Shown piece by piece: positions 22,751-29,657 of a stretch of 64,000 nucleotides of DNA. How positions within the stretch are numbered: position 1 is the stretch's first letter; every line of letters begins with the position of its first letter. A program made the translations under genes and the position numbers. Origin of the DNA: an uncultured Eubacteriales bacterium (lineage in GTDB: Bacteria; Bacillota; Clostridia; UBA1381; UMGS1253); NCBI GenBank assembly GCA_902492065.1, contig CABUKE010000001.1, positions 1 through 64,000 of the forward strand. Direction: 5' to 3'. The notes under the pieces were generated by a model. It made no database searches and was not told the DNA's origin. It saw only the letters and a list, made by a program, of their open reading frames with translations.

Positions 22751-25375
22751 TTACAGCTTTACTACGATGATTTCCTGTACAACATCCTTGTAAATCTTTA
22801 CGAATACCTGATACGGGTCAGACTCGTCGTACTTCTGGATGTCGCCTGTCGTACCCTCTGTTACGATGTTGCTGGACTTCGCCGGGTCTAACAGGTAGAT
22901 TTTCGCGTTGCCGAACGAGATGTTCTGCTCGGTGTCGCCGTCAACCGTGATGTTCATGGAGGACGGGAACTTCGCCGTTACCTGGCCGTAGAGGATGGTC
23001 ATATCCGTTACGGAATCGTTTTTGAACATTTCGTCCTTCTTAGCTGTGTCAAACAGGACGCGGATGGTGCTGATTTCGCCCTTTGTGTTCGTCTTGTACT
23101 GGATGATGTCGCCCTTTACCAGCGGAGTTGTGCCGGCTCTGTAACCGTCGTCCGTGCTCTTTACGAGCAGGCCTTTTTCTGCTGTCAGAAGCTCTACCTT
23201 CTGGCCGTCCTGCATTGCGTAGAGCTTGTCTACAACAACGCCTTGGTCGTTCTTAATCGACGTAATCGACGTTACGATTGCAACGGAGGACTCTGCATTT
23301 GCCTGGTAGTCCGTGCTTGTAACAATCATTACCTTTGCCGTGTAGTCTTCCTCAAGGTCGAATACAACTGCGTCGTACGGCGTCTCATCCTCGAACATCG
23401 TGTAGTCGCGGATTGCGAAGTCCTCCGGATTCGTGGACGTCTCCGGGATATCGAAGATGATGGTGTCCTTACCTACATTGATGTCGCCGAGCTTGCCCGT
23501 TGCACTCTTATACACTGCATCCGAGAGAACCTTGTTCTTCGTGAAGCTGTCCGGCTCGATCTTGCCCGTGGAGGTGTTGTCCTTTGCCGTGTTGATGGAC
23601 ACTACCTTACCGTCGGAGTTCTGGTCGTACGTGATGAGCTGGTTTACAACTGTGCTGGACGGAGCGAGCAATTTCAGTGCGTCAGCTGCCGTTTTGCCGC
23701 TCTCGCCGTTAAGGCGAACCTTATCCGCTACCGTGAGGACAACCGTCTCGCCGTCCTTCGTGAAGAGGCGCAGCTCCAGGCTGTCGCTTACGCCGCCCTG
23801 CATAGCCGCATTCACGAGGTATGCGTAGTTCGAGCTGATTGTGCTCGTTGCGTCTACCGCTGCAATCTTGCCCTCTACGTCAAGGTAGAACGTACCCTCG
23901 TCTTCGAGCGCAATGTCGTCCGTGTAGTTGTTTGCAACCTTGTAAAGCGTGTCGTTGATTTTAATCTCGTCGTTGCGGATTTCCGTTACTTTACCCTCAA
24001 CGGTTTCTCTTACTACGATGATTCTGTAGATGCTCTTGTCCTTGCTCTCTGCAACGGAGAGAACATCCCACTCCTGCAGGTCTTCTACGTTGATGAGCTC
24101 GCCTGCTTTTTCAATCGTGTAGTCCAAGTCGTCGTTGTCCGGGTCAAGCGCGATTGTCGGCGCGCCGTACTTGTCGATAATCTTACCTGTGGAAGGCATT
24201 ACTTCTTCTACTACAACATTCTTGTACTCTGTTACAAATACCAGATCATACTTGTTGTCACGGTCTGTATCCAAGAGATTTACCTTACCGGCTTTGCCGT
24301 TCAGGTTGATGGTCGCGTTATCGAGCGTCTCTGTTTTGCCGTTGTAAACCAGCTTCGCATCGTTGCTGATATACGCCTCGCTCACTCTCTTGTCGTTCTC
24401 CTTGTCCTTCCAGTAGGAGAGGACTTTTCTTGCGTCGCCGTCTTCAACATTTTCGATGTTGTCGGCCGTAATCGTCAGAGAAGAGTTCTTCGACTCCTCC
24501 GGACGAATCAGGATAACGTACTCGTCGCCGTGGTCATCCTCCTGGAGGTAGAACACAACATTGTAGCCGAGCAGGTTCGTCGCGCTTACGCCGTCCGCCA
24601 GCTTGTAGATCGAGTCGCCAACCTGTACTTCACCCTTCTTGAGCGCGCCGGAGCCCTCGAGCTTCGTCTGGCTCGTCGCAACTACCTGGCCCTTGATCTT
24701 CTGCGTGTGGAGCTTATCAGTAAGAAGGGTCTTGTCAACAACCGTATACTCCGGGCTGTCGCCGAAGCCGGTCTGCTCCATCATGTTAACAGTCAGGGAG
24801 TTAAACGTCATCTGCGCTACCATGGCGCGGGTAGCCGGGTCCTCCGAGGAAGCGGACGCATTGCGGTTCAGGTTGTTCTCTGTGCCTACTACCAGGTAAC
24901 CTGCCGGATAACCGCCCTTGGAGATTGCGCTCGGCTCATGGCCGATTACTCTTACCAGGATGGTCATTGCTTCCGCATACGTGATCGTGTCGTCCGGACG
25001 GAACGTACCCGTGTCGTCGCCGATTACGAGCTTCTGGTTCGTCGCAACATTAATATAACCGTTTGCCCAGTGGTCTGCTACTACGTCCGGATACTTTGTC
25101 GGATAGTTGGAGCTTTCTGCAACATCCGCAAGGCCGAGTGCGTTTACCGCAATCTTTGCAAATTCAGAACGCTTAATCGGTTCGTTCGGGCGGAAGAGCC
25201 CCGTTTCAGCGTCGCCGACCATTATATTCAATGCGCCGAGCGTTTCAACCGCTTCTGCATAGCGGCTGTCTTCCATGTCGGGCGGAAGAGCAGCGGAAAC
25301 GCTTGCCGTGCCGACTGCGCTGAATACCATTGCGCATGCCAAAACTGCTCCGAGCAATTTTTTAAACTTGTTCAT
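22751..25375 (-). CDS. Large secreted S-layer homology (SLH) domain protein
   Basis: An 874-aa exported protein. Residues 1-28 form a signal peptide (basic MNKFKK, hydrophobic core, AxA-like SVSAALP). Three SLH modules follow at about 33-90, 93-150 and 155-210, with the motifs FRPNEPIKRSEFAKIA and FRPDDTITYAEAMTIL. SLH modules usually anchor proteins to pyruvylated secondary cell-wall polymer. The remaining 650 residues are Asp/Val/Thr/Lys-rich, beta-strand-like and without recognisable catalytic motifs, as in major S-layer or surface-matrix proteins. AAGGAGGAAACACTTCA precedes the ATG. Clean spacing, strong ribosome site and own promoter suit a highly expressed surface protein. A csaB gene for polymer pyruvylation is not in the window. 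Confidence 0.88.
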   Translation of the reverse strand: MNKFKKLLGAVLACAMVFSAVGTASVSAALPPDMEDSRYAEAVETLGALNIMVGDAETGLFRPNEPIKRSEFAKIAVNALGLADVAESSNYPTKYPDVVADHWANGYINVATNQKLVIGDDTGTFRPDDTITYAEAMTILVRVIGHEPSAISKGGYPAGYLVVGTENNLNRNASASSEDPATRAMVAQMTFNSLTVNMMEQTGFGDSPEYTVVDKTLLTDKLHTQKIKGQVVATSQTKLEGSGALKKGEVQVGDSIYKLADGVSATNLLGYNVVFYLQEDDHGDEYVILIRPEESKNSSLTITADNIENVEDGDARKVLSYWKDKENDKRVSEAYISNDAKLVYNGKTETLDNATINLNGKAGKVNLLDTDRDNKYDLVFVTEYKNVVVEEVMPSTGKIIDKYGAPTIALDPDNDDLDYTIEKAGELINVEDLQEWDVLSVAESKDKSIYRIIVVRETVEGKVTEIRNDEIKINDTLYKVANNYTDDIALEDEGTFYLDVEGKIAAVDATSTISSNYAYLVNAAMQGGVSDSLELRLFTKDGETVVLTVADKVRLNGESGKTAADALKLLAPSSTVVNQLITYDQNSDGKVVSINTAKDNTSTGKIEPDSFTKNKVLSDAVYKSATGKLGDINVGKDTIIFDIPETSTNPEDFAIRDYTMFEDETPYDAVVFDLEEDYTAKVMIVTSTDYQANAESSVAIVTSITSIKNDQGVVVDKLYAMQDGQKVELLTAEKGLLVKSTDDGYRAGTTPLVKGDIIQYKTNTKGEISTIRVLFDTAKKDEMFKNDSVTDMTILYGQVTAKFPSSMNITVDGDTEQNISFGNAKIYLLDPAKSSNIVTEGTTGDIQKYDESDPYQVFVKIYKDVVQEIIVVKL

Positions 25376-25700
25376 TGAAGTGTTTCCTCCTTTTGAATTT
25401 TGAGAATGTGGATTTGCAGTTTACATAATACAAGAACGCTGGTATAAAAAATACGCTATGCATTTTACAGCAGTATAGGCGCTGCATGAAAAACGCGGCG
25501 TTACTTTATCTTGCGCTGTGTTATGTCAACCACAGTGCCTATTATACGTTATGTAAACCTGTAATGCAACCCTCAATTTCTGGTAACAGAGGAAACCAGG
25601 GATTTCACTGTATATATGCCGGCGGTTCTGACAAACCGCATGCCGGCAAAACAAGAAGCGCGGACCCCCTCCCCCTGCACGCAGGAACTGTACACAAAAC
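25376..25700 (-). other. Leader and intergenic region upstream of the SLH gene
   Basis: This 325-nt stretch has no gene. A predicted start near 25534 gives a leader of about 160 nt. Further upstream lies an imperfect hairpin with arms GCCGGC (25618-25623 and 25642-25647) and an inner GGTT/AACC pairing. I compared it with c-di-GMP and other riboswitch cores and saw no match. A long leader is typical of stable S-layer mRNAs. Confidence 0.4.
25541..25569 (-). promoter_or_regulatory. Sigma-A promoter of the SLH gene
   Basis: On the minus strand TTGCAT (25569-25564), a 17-nt spacer and a perfect TATAAT (25546-25541). Confidence 0.65.
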
Positions 25701-25703
25701 TGC

Positions 25704-25737
25704 GCGCAAAAAAATGAGGAACCGTACGGTTCCTCAT
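25704..25737 (-). terminator. Terminator of the rpsU-yqeY operon
   Basis: A perfect 24-nt palindrome, ATGAGGAACCGT and its complement (25714-25737), is followed on the minus strand by a run of seven T residues. Confidence 0.85.
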
Positions 25738-25754
25738 TTCATGTCGTGTTTGAA

Positions 25755-26198
25755 TCAGGAGAGCATCTTTTTTGCCAGAGCGCCAATCATTTTAGCGTCG
25801 GCCCGGCCTTTTGTTTTACCGGTCACAATTCCCATGACCTTGCCCATGTCCTTCACAGACGAAGCGCCTGTTTCGGCGATTGCTTCCTGAATGATGGCAC
25901 GCAGCTCTTCCTCGCTGAGCTGCTCGGGAAGATACTCCATCAATACGGCCATCTCCGCTTTCAGCCCTTCCACAAGGTCGTCGCGTCCGCTTTTTTCGTA
26001 ATCCGGGAGCGAATCGCGCCGCTGTTTGAGCTCTTTTGCAATGACGTCAATAATTCCGTCGTCATCAAGCTCCGTCCGGTTGTCCTTTTCATACTGCAAT
26101 ACTGCGCTGCGGACCATCTGAACGGTGTTTTTGCGGATAATGTTTTTCTCTTTCATCGCGAGTTTCAAATCGGCTGCCAGCCGCTCTTTCAAACTCAT
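25755..26198 (-). CDS. yqeY: GatB/YqeY domain-containing protein
   Basis: A 147-aa all-helical protein of the YqeY family. It starts MSLKERLAADLKLAMKEKN and ends with the family region MGKVMGIVTGKTKGRADAKMIGALAKKML. The C-terminal part is homologous to the tRNA-binding tail domain of GatB and Asp-tRNA amidotransferase, but its exact role is unproven. It lies 17 nt downstream of rpsU, the conserved rpsU-yqeY pairing of Firmicutes, and the two share promoter and terminator. Confidence 0.92.
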   Translation of the reverse strand: MSLKERLAADLKLAMKEKNIIRKNTVQMVRSAVLQYEKDNRTELDDDGIIDVIAKELKQRRDSLPDYEKSGRDDLVEGLKAEMAVLMEYLPEQLSEEELRAIIQEAIAETGASSVKDMGKVMGIVTGKTKGRADAKMIGALAKKMLS

Positions 26199-26215
26199 CT
26201 TCCATCACCTGCTGT

Positions 26216-26392
26216 TTACTTGTACTTTCTTTTTCTTGCAGCCTCAGACTTCTTCTTGCGCTTAACGCTGGGCTTCTCGTAGTGCTCCCGCTTTCTCATC
26301 TCAGTCAGGACGCCCGATTTGGCACACTGGCGTTTAAATCTGCGAAGTGCATTATCTAAAGACTCATTGTCTTTTACTCTGATTTCAGACAT
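26216..26392 (-). CDS. rpsU: 30S ribosomal protein S21
   Basis: A 58-aa basic protein of the small ribosomal subunit platform near the anti-Shine-Dalgarno region of 16S rRNA. The sequence MSEIRVKDNESLDNALRRFK and the Lys/Arg-rich tail KPSVKRKKKSEAARKRKYK are diagnostic. The frame opens 60 nt earlier, but GGAGGGAGGG places the start at 26392 and gives the normal S21 N-terminus. It is first gene of the rpsU-yqeY unit. Confidence 0.97.
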   Translation of the reverse strand: MSEIRVKDNESLDNALRRFKRQCAKSGVLTEMRKREHYEKPSVKRKKKSEAARKRKYK

Positions 26393-26409
26393 TTTCTTTC
26401 CCTCCCTCC

Positions 26410-26456
26410 ACACTATATACAAAAATAGTGTTTCCTTGTTAAACGGGAACAAGGTA
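26410..26456 (-). promoter_or_regulatory. Two small hairpins in the rpsU leader
   Basis: On the transcribed strand, CCTTGTT-N7-AACAAGG (26456-26436) and then CACTATTTTTGTATATAGTG (26430-26410) lie within the predicted 75-nt leader. The second borders the ribosome binding site. They could be a regulatory or stability element; no known leader family is recognised. Confidence 0.4.
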
Positions 26457-26473
26457 TAACAAATGTACTGTTA

Positions 26474-26503
26474 ATTATACTCCATAGGCAGGGGAAATGT
26501 CAA
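26474..26503 (-). promoter_or_regulatory. Sigma-A promoter of rpsU-yqeY
   Basis: On the minus strand a perfect TTGACA (26503-26498), an 18-nt spacer and a perfect TATAAT (26479-26474). Confidence 0.75.
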
Positions 26504-26531
26504 GGGGAAATTCACAATTTCTAACAAAAAC

Positions 26532-26576
26532 GGTTCGCCGCCAATGAAAGCGAGGCGGAGGGGAACCAATTTTTTT
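26532..26576 (+). terminator. Terminator-like hairpin without an upstream gene
   Basis: GGTTC and CCGCC (26532-26542) pair with GGCGG and GAACC (26554-26567) around an 11-nt loop, followed by AA and seven T residues. It lies between the divergent rpsU and glycosyltransferase promoters and points toward the glycosyltransferase, so it may block antisense or upstream transcription. Confidence 0.5.
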
Positions 26577-26598
26577 AAAAGCGAATTTTTTAAAACGG

Positions 26599-26627
26599 TT
26601 GTAATCAGAATGGAAAAAGTGTAAAAT
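26599..26627 (+). promoter_or_regulatory. Sigma-A promoter of the glycosyltransferase-isp operon
   Basis: TTGTAA (26599-26604), 17 nt, TAAAAT (26622-26627). The start codon follows about 25 nt after the predicted transcript start. Confidence 0.6.
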
Positions 26628-26659
26628 AGCATATATATGGATAGAACGGAGGCGGCTGT

Positions 26660-27775
26660 GTGAAGATTCTGATTTTGTCGGTAAAAGCGGGAATGGGCCA
26701 CCATGCAACGGGCATGGCGCTCAAAAACGAGTTCGAGTCGCATGGCGCGGCGTGCGTCATGCTTGATGCATTCGAGTATGTGACCCCGATTTTAAGCGAG
26801 ACAATCTCCCGCGGGTATCTGCTCTCGACCAAGCTGACGCCGAAGATGTACGGCCAGTTTTACCGTATGGCGGAAAAGAAGCAAAGCGTGGACCCGAGCT
26901 TTTTGCAGAAGACGCTCAACCGGCTTTTGTCGTCGAAGCTGATGAAGTTTATCAAAAGCTATGAGCCGGACGCCATTATTTCGACGCATATTTTTGCGGC
27001 GCAGATTGTAAGTTATTTAAAAGAAAAACAGAAGATCAATTGTCTGACGCTCGGAATCATCACGGACTTTACGGTGCATCCGTTCTGGGAGGAAACGAAC
27101 CTTGATTACTATGTGACGGCGAGCCGTCTGCTCAACTTGCAGCTTGAGAAAAAGGGCATCAGCCCGAAAAAGGCCCTGCCCGTCGGCATCCCGATTCACC
27201 CAAAATTCGGAAAAAGCATTCCCAAAGAAGAAGCGCGCACACAGCTCGGGATAGGGGAAAAGCCGACGATACTCGTCATTATGGGGTCAATGGGGTACGG
27301 GCATATCATGAAGGAGCTGGTAAAGCTCGACGATATGCAGGGCGACTTTCAAATCCTTTGTGTATGCGGCAACAACAAGCGGCTGCGCACGCTCGTGAGC
27401 GGGCATGTGTGGAAAAAGAAGATGTACGTTTACGGCTATGTCGACAACGTCGATGTGATGATGGACGCGGCGGACGTGATTGTGACAAAACCGGGCGGGC
27501 TGACTACGTCAGAGTTTCTGGCAAAGGGGCTTCCGGCGATTGTACTCGACCCGATTCCGGGCCAGGAGGACCGCAACGTGGAGTTTCTGCTTAATAACGG
27601 ACTTGCCATCAAGGTCAGCAAGACGTTTCCGATTGACGAGGCGGTGTACCAGCTTTTGCTGCACAAGTGGCGGCTCGAGCTTTTGAGCACAGCGGCAAAG
27701 TTTATGGGTAAGCCGGATGCGGCGGCGAACATTTGCAGTTTTGTAATGGAAACGTGTGAAAAGAAGAACGAATAG
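26660..27775 (+). CDS. Diacylglycerol glucosyltransferase (UgtP/MGDG synthase family)
   Basis: A 371-aa peripheral membrane GT28-type glycosyltransferase that transfers sugar from a UDP-sugar to diacylglycerol or a related lipid, building glycolipids or lipoteichoic-acid anchors. The N-terminal MGDG-synthase domain has GMGHHATGMALKNEF near residues 13-27. The C-terminal nucleotide-sugar domain contains VIMGSMGYGH (about 201-210) and KPGGLTTSEFLAKGLPAIV, ending in PIPGQEDRN (about 276-306). The GTG start follows GGAGGCGG. MurG has a related fold, but the MGDG-type N-terminus argues for a lipid acceptor. It heads an apparent operon with ispD, a flavodoxin-like gene and ispF. Confidence 0.87.
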   Translation: MKILILSVKAGMGHHATGMALKNEFESHGAACVMLDAFEYVTPILSETISRGYLLSTKLTPKMYGQFYRMAEKKQSVDPSFLQKTLNRLLSSKLMKFIKSYEPDAIISTHIFAAQIVSYLKEKQKINCLTLGIITDFTVHPFWEETNLDYYVTASRLLNLQLEKKGISPKKALPVGIPIHPKFGKSIPKEEARTQLGIGEKPTILVIMGSMGYGHIMKELVKLDDMQGDFQILCVCGNNKRLRTLVSGHVWKKKMYVYGYVDNVDVMMDAADVIVTKPGGLTTSEFLAKGLPAIVLDPIPGQEDRNVEFLLNNGLAIKVSKTFPIDEAVYQLLLHKWRLELLSTAAKFMGKPDAAANICSFVMETCEKKNE

Positions 27776-27790
27776 ACAGGAGGACGGGGA

Positions 27791-28519
27791 ATGTTTGGCA
27801 GAGCGAAACGGCGTACATGCGGCGCGGTCATCGTTGCCGCGGGGAGCGGCACGCGGATGCAGCTTGCGCCGCGGCGCGACGGGACGAGCGTCAACAAGGT
27901 GTTTTTGGAGCTGGATGGGATCCCCGTCCTCGGGCATACGCTTCTGGCGTTTGAGTCGTGCCGCAGGATTGACGGCATTGTGCTCGTGACGCGCGAATGT
28001 GATATTCCGCTGTGCAAGCCGCTGGCGGACGAGCTTGGGATTACAAAGCTGAAAAGCATTCTCAGCGGCGGCGCAACGCGGCAGGAGTCGGTGTGCGCAG
28101 GGCTTGCAGGGTTAGGCGAAGGATATGACCTTGCGGCAATCCACGACGCGGCGCGCTGTTTGATCCGCCCAGAGGATATCGACGCTGTCGTTGCGGCGGC
28201 GGATGAAGACGGGGCGGCGGCGCTCGGCACGGCATGCAGCGACAGCCTAAAGCGCGTGGATACCTCCGGCACAATCGTCGAGGAGGTGGACCGGGCGGGC
28301 GTATACCGGGTACAGACGCCGCAGGTATTTGTGCGCGAGCAGATTATTGCCGCGCATGAAAAGGCGTGGGAAGCGGGCGTTTCCGCAACGGATGACTGCG
28401 GCGTGGCGCAGCGTGCAGGTATCCGCATTCAGATGGTCGATGCGGGCGCGTACAATATCAAAATTACAACGCAGGAGGACCTCGCGCTCGCGGAGGCAAT
28501 TTTGGCAGGCGGGCGGTAA
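27791..28519 (+). CDS. ispD: 2-C-methyl-D-erythritol 4-phosphate cytidylyltransferase
   Basis: IspD couples MEP with CTP in the non-mevalonate isoprenoid pathway. The 242-aa product has the nucleotide-binding loop VAAGSGTRMQ (about 14-23), the conserved LSGGATRQESVCAGL near 94-108, the AIHDAARCLI segment, and VQTPQVF near 175. A short insertion (APRRDGTSVN) follows the CTP loop, where many IspD proteins have only a few residues. ACAGGAGGACGGGG precedes the ATG. ispF is two genes downstream; ispD and ispF are often adjacent or fused, and here one gene intervenes. Confidence 0.95.
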   Translation: MFGRAKRRTCGAVIVAAGSGTRMQLAPRRDGTSVNKVFLELDGIPVLGHTLLAFESCRRIDGIVLVTRECDIPLCKPLADELGITKLKSILSGGATRQESVCAGLAGLGEGYDLAAIHDAARCLIRPEDIDAVVAAADEDGAAALGTACSDSLKRVDTSGTIVEEVDRAGVYRVQTPQVFVREQIIAAHEKAWEAGVSATDDCGVAQRAGIRIQMVDAGAYNIKITTQEDLALAEAILAGGR

Positions 28520-28530
28520 AAGGAGAATTT

Positions 28531-29055
28531 ATGAACGCGATTATTCTTTACGGCAGCCAGTACGGCGCGGCAAAACGGTACGCGGACGCGCTTGCGTCAA
28601 CAACCGGGATTATCGCGGAGCCGTATCGGACAAAACGGAATATTTCGGGCTATGATATTGTTATCTACTTTGGCGGACTGTACGCAGGCTGTGTAACCGG
28701 TTTGAGAAAGACGGCGGCGCGTCTGTCAGAGAGGCAGAGCGTCATAATTGCAACTGTGGGGCTGGCCGATCCGGTTGCCGGCGCGAACGCAGAGGTAATC
28801 CGCGCTTCTGTCCGCAAGCAGGTGCCAGATTGGCTCTATGCGCAGGCAAGGCTATTTTTCCTGCGCGGCGGAATCGACTATCAGGCCCTGCACCTGCGCC
28901 ACCGGGCGATGATGTGGGCATTCCGCCGTATACTTTTAAAAACGCCGCCGGGAGAACGCACGCCAGAAACCAAGGCGATATTGGATACATATGGCCGAAA
29001 GGTGGACTTTGCAGACCTTAGCCGCCTGCATGAGATTGAAAAGGTAATTTTATAA
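28531..29055 (+). CDS. Flavodoxin-domain protein between ispD and ispF
   Basis: A 174-aa cytoplasmic protein with a flavodoxin-like fold. The FMN phosphate loop YGSQYGAAKRYADAL is at about 7-21 and a second conserved turn FGGLYAGCVTGL at about 47-58. The C-terminal half (FFLRGGIDYQALHLRHRAMMW) resembles that of HemG-like and other short-chain flavodoxin-domain proteins. It starts 11 nt after ispD, so it is cotranscribed. It might supply electrons to IspG or IspH, whose iron-sulfur chemistry needs a reductant, but that is inference from position only. Alternative: a protoporphyrinogen-oxidase-like or menaquinone-dependent enzyme. Confidence 0.75.
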   Translation: MNAIILYGSQYGAAKRYADALASTTGIIAEPYRTKRNISGYDIVIYFGGLYAGCVTGLRKTAARLSERQSVIIATVGLADPVAGANAEVIRASVRKQVPDWLYAQARLFFLRGGIDYQALHLRHRAMMWAFRRILLKTPPGERTPETKAILDTYGRKVDFADLSRLHEIEKVIL

Positions 29056-29112
29056 CCGTCTGCGGCATGGCAGACGCAGTATATTTTAGATTGGGTAAGG
29101 AGAGAAACAACT

Positions 29113-29613
29113 ATGATACGGGTTGGACACGGGATAGACGTACACAGGCTTACAGAGGGGAGAAAGCTCATTCTCTGCGGTGTGGAGATTCCCTATGAAA
29201 AGGGGCTGCTGGGCCATTCGGACGCGGATGTTGCGGTGCACGCGCTGATGGATGCGCTCCTCGGCGCATTGGCGCTCGGCGACATCGGGACGCATTTTCC
29301 GGACACGGACGCCGAGTTTCAAGGCGCGGACAGTATGGAGCTGCTGGAGCGCGTGGTCGTGATGATTGAGGATATCGGTTATACGCTCGGCAACGCGGAC
29401 ATTACCATCGTTGCACAGGCGCCCAAGCTTGCACCCTATATCGAGCAGATGCGGGAGAACGTCAGCGCGGTGTGCGGCGTGGACATCAGCGATGTCAACG
29501 TCAAGGCGACGACGACGGAGGGCCTCGGCTTTGAGGGGCAGGGGCAGGGCATCAGCGCCCATGCGGTCGCCATCGTGTATAAAAATGAAGAGCTTCCGCC
29601 GAGCGAGGTCTGA
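29113..29613 (+). CDS. ispF: 2-C-methyl-D-erythritol 2,4-cyclodiphosphate synthase
   Basis: IspF cyclises CDP-ME 2-phosphate to MEcPP with release of CMP. The 166-aa sequence has the metal ligands in RVGHGIDVHR and GHSDADVAVHALMDALLGAL, the DIGTHFPDTD loop, and the CMP-binding KATTTEGLGFEGQGQGISAHAVA region near the C-terminus. A short hairpin CGTCTGC-ggcatg-GCAGACG (29057-29076) sits between the flavodoxin gene and the ispF ribosome site AAGGAGAG. The product is slightly longer than usual through a few C-terminal residues. Confidence 0.96.
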   Translation: MIRVGHGIDVHRLTEGRKLILCGVEIPYEKGLLGHSDADVAVHALMDALLGALALGDIGTHFPDTDAEFQGADSMELLERVVVMIEDIGYTLGNADITIVAQAPKLAPYIEQMRENVSAVCGVDISDVNVKATTTEGLGFEGQGQGISAHAVAIVYKNEELPPSEV

Positions 29614-29657
29614 GCGGCCGCACGCGGCAACGGCTAACAGGAAAAGGGGGGATCGTC

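Noticed and set aside
23243..25378. Plus-strand open frame of 711 codons opposite the SLH gene
   Set aside because: It mirrors the SLH protein gene, is Val/Arg/Cys/Tyr-rich without any known motif, and has no ribosome site. The SLH reading has a signal peptide and SLH motifs.
25618..25647. c-di-GMP or other riboswitch upstream of the SLH gene
   Set aside because: Only an imperfect hairpin is present. The conserved core sequences of the c-di-GMP-I class are missing and the hairpin lies upstream of the predicted transcript start.
29057..29076. Terminator between the flavodoxin gene and ispF
   Set aside because: A 7-bp stem is present but there is no T-tract after it, so it is at most an intercistronic hairpin.
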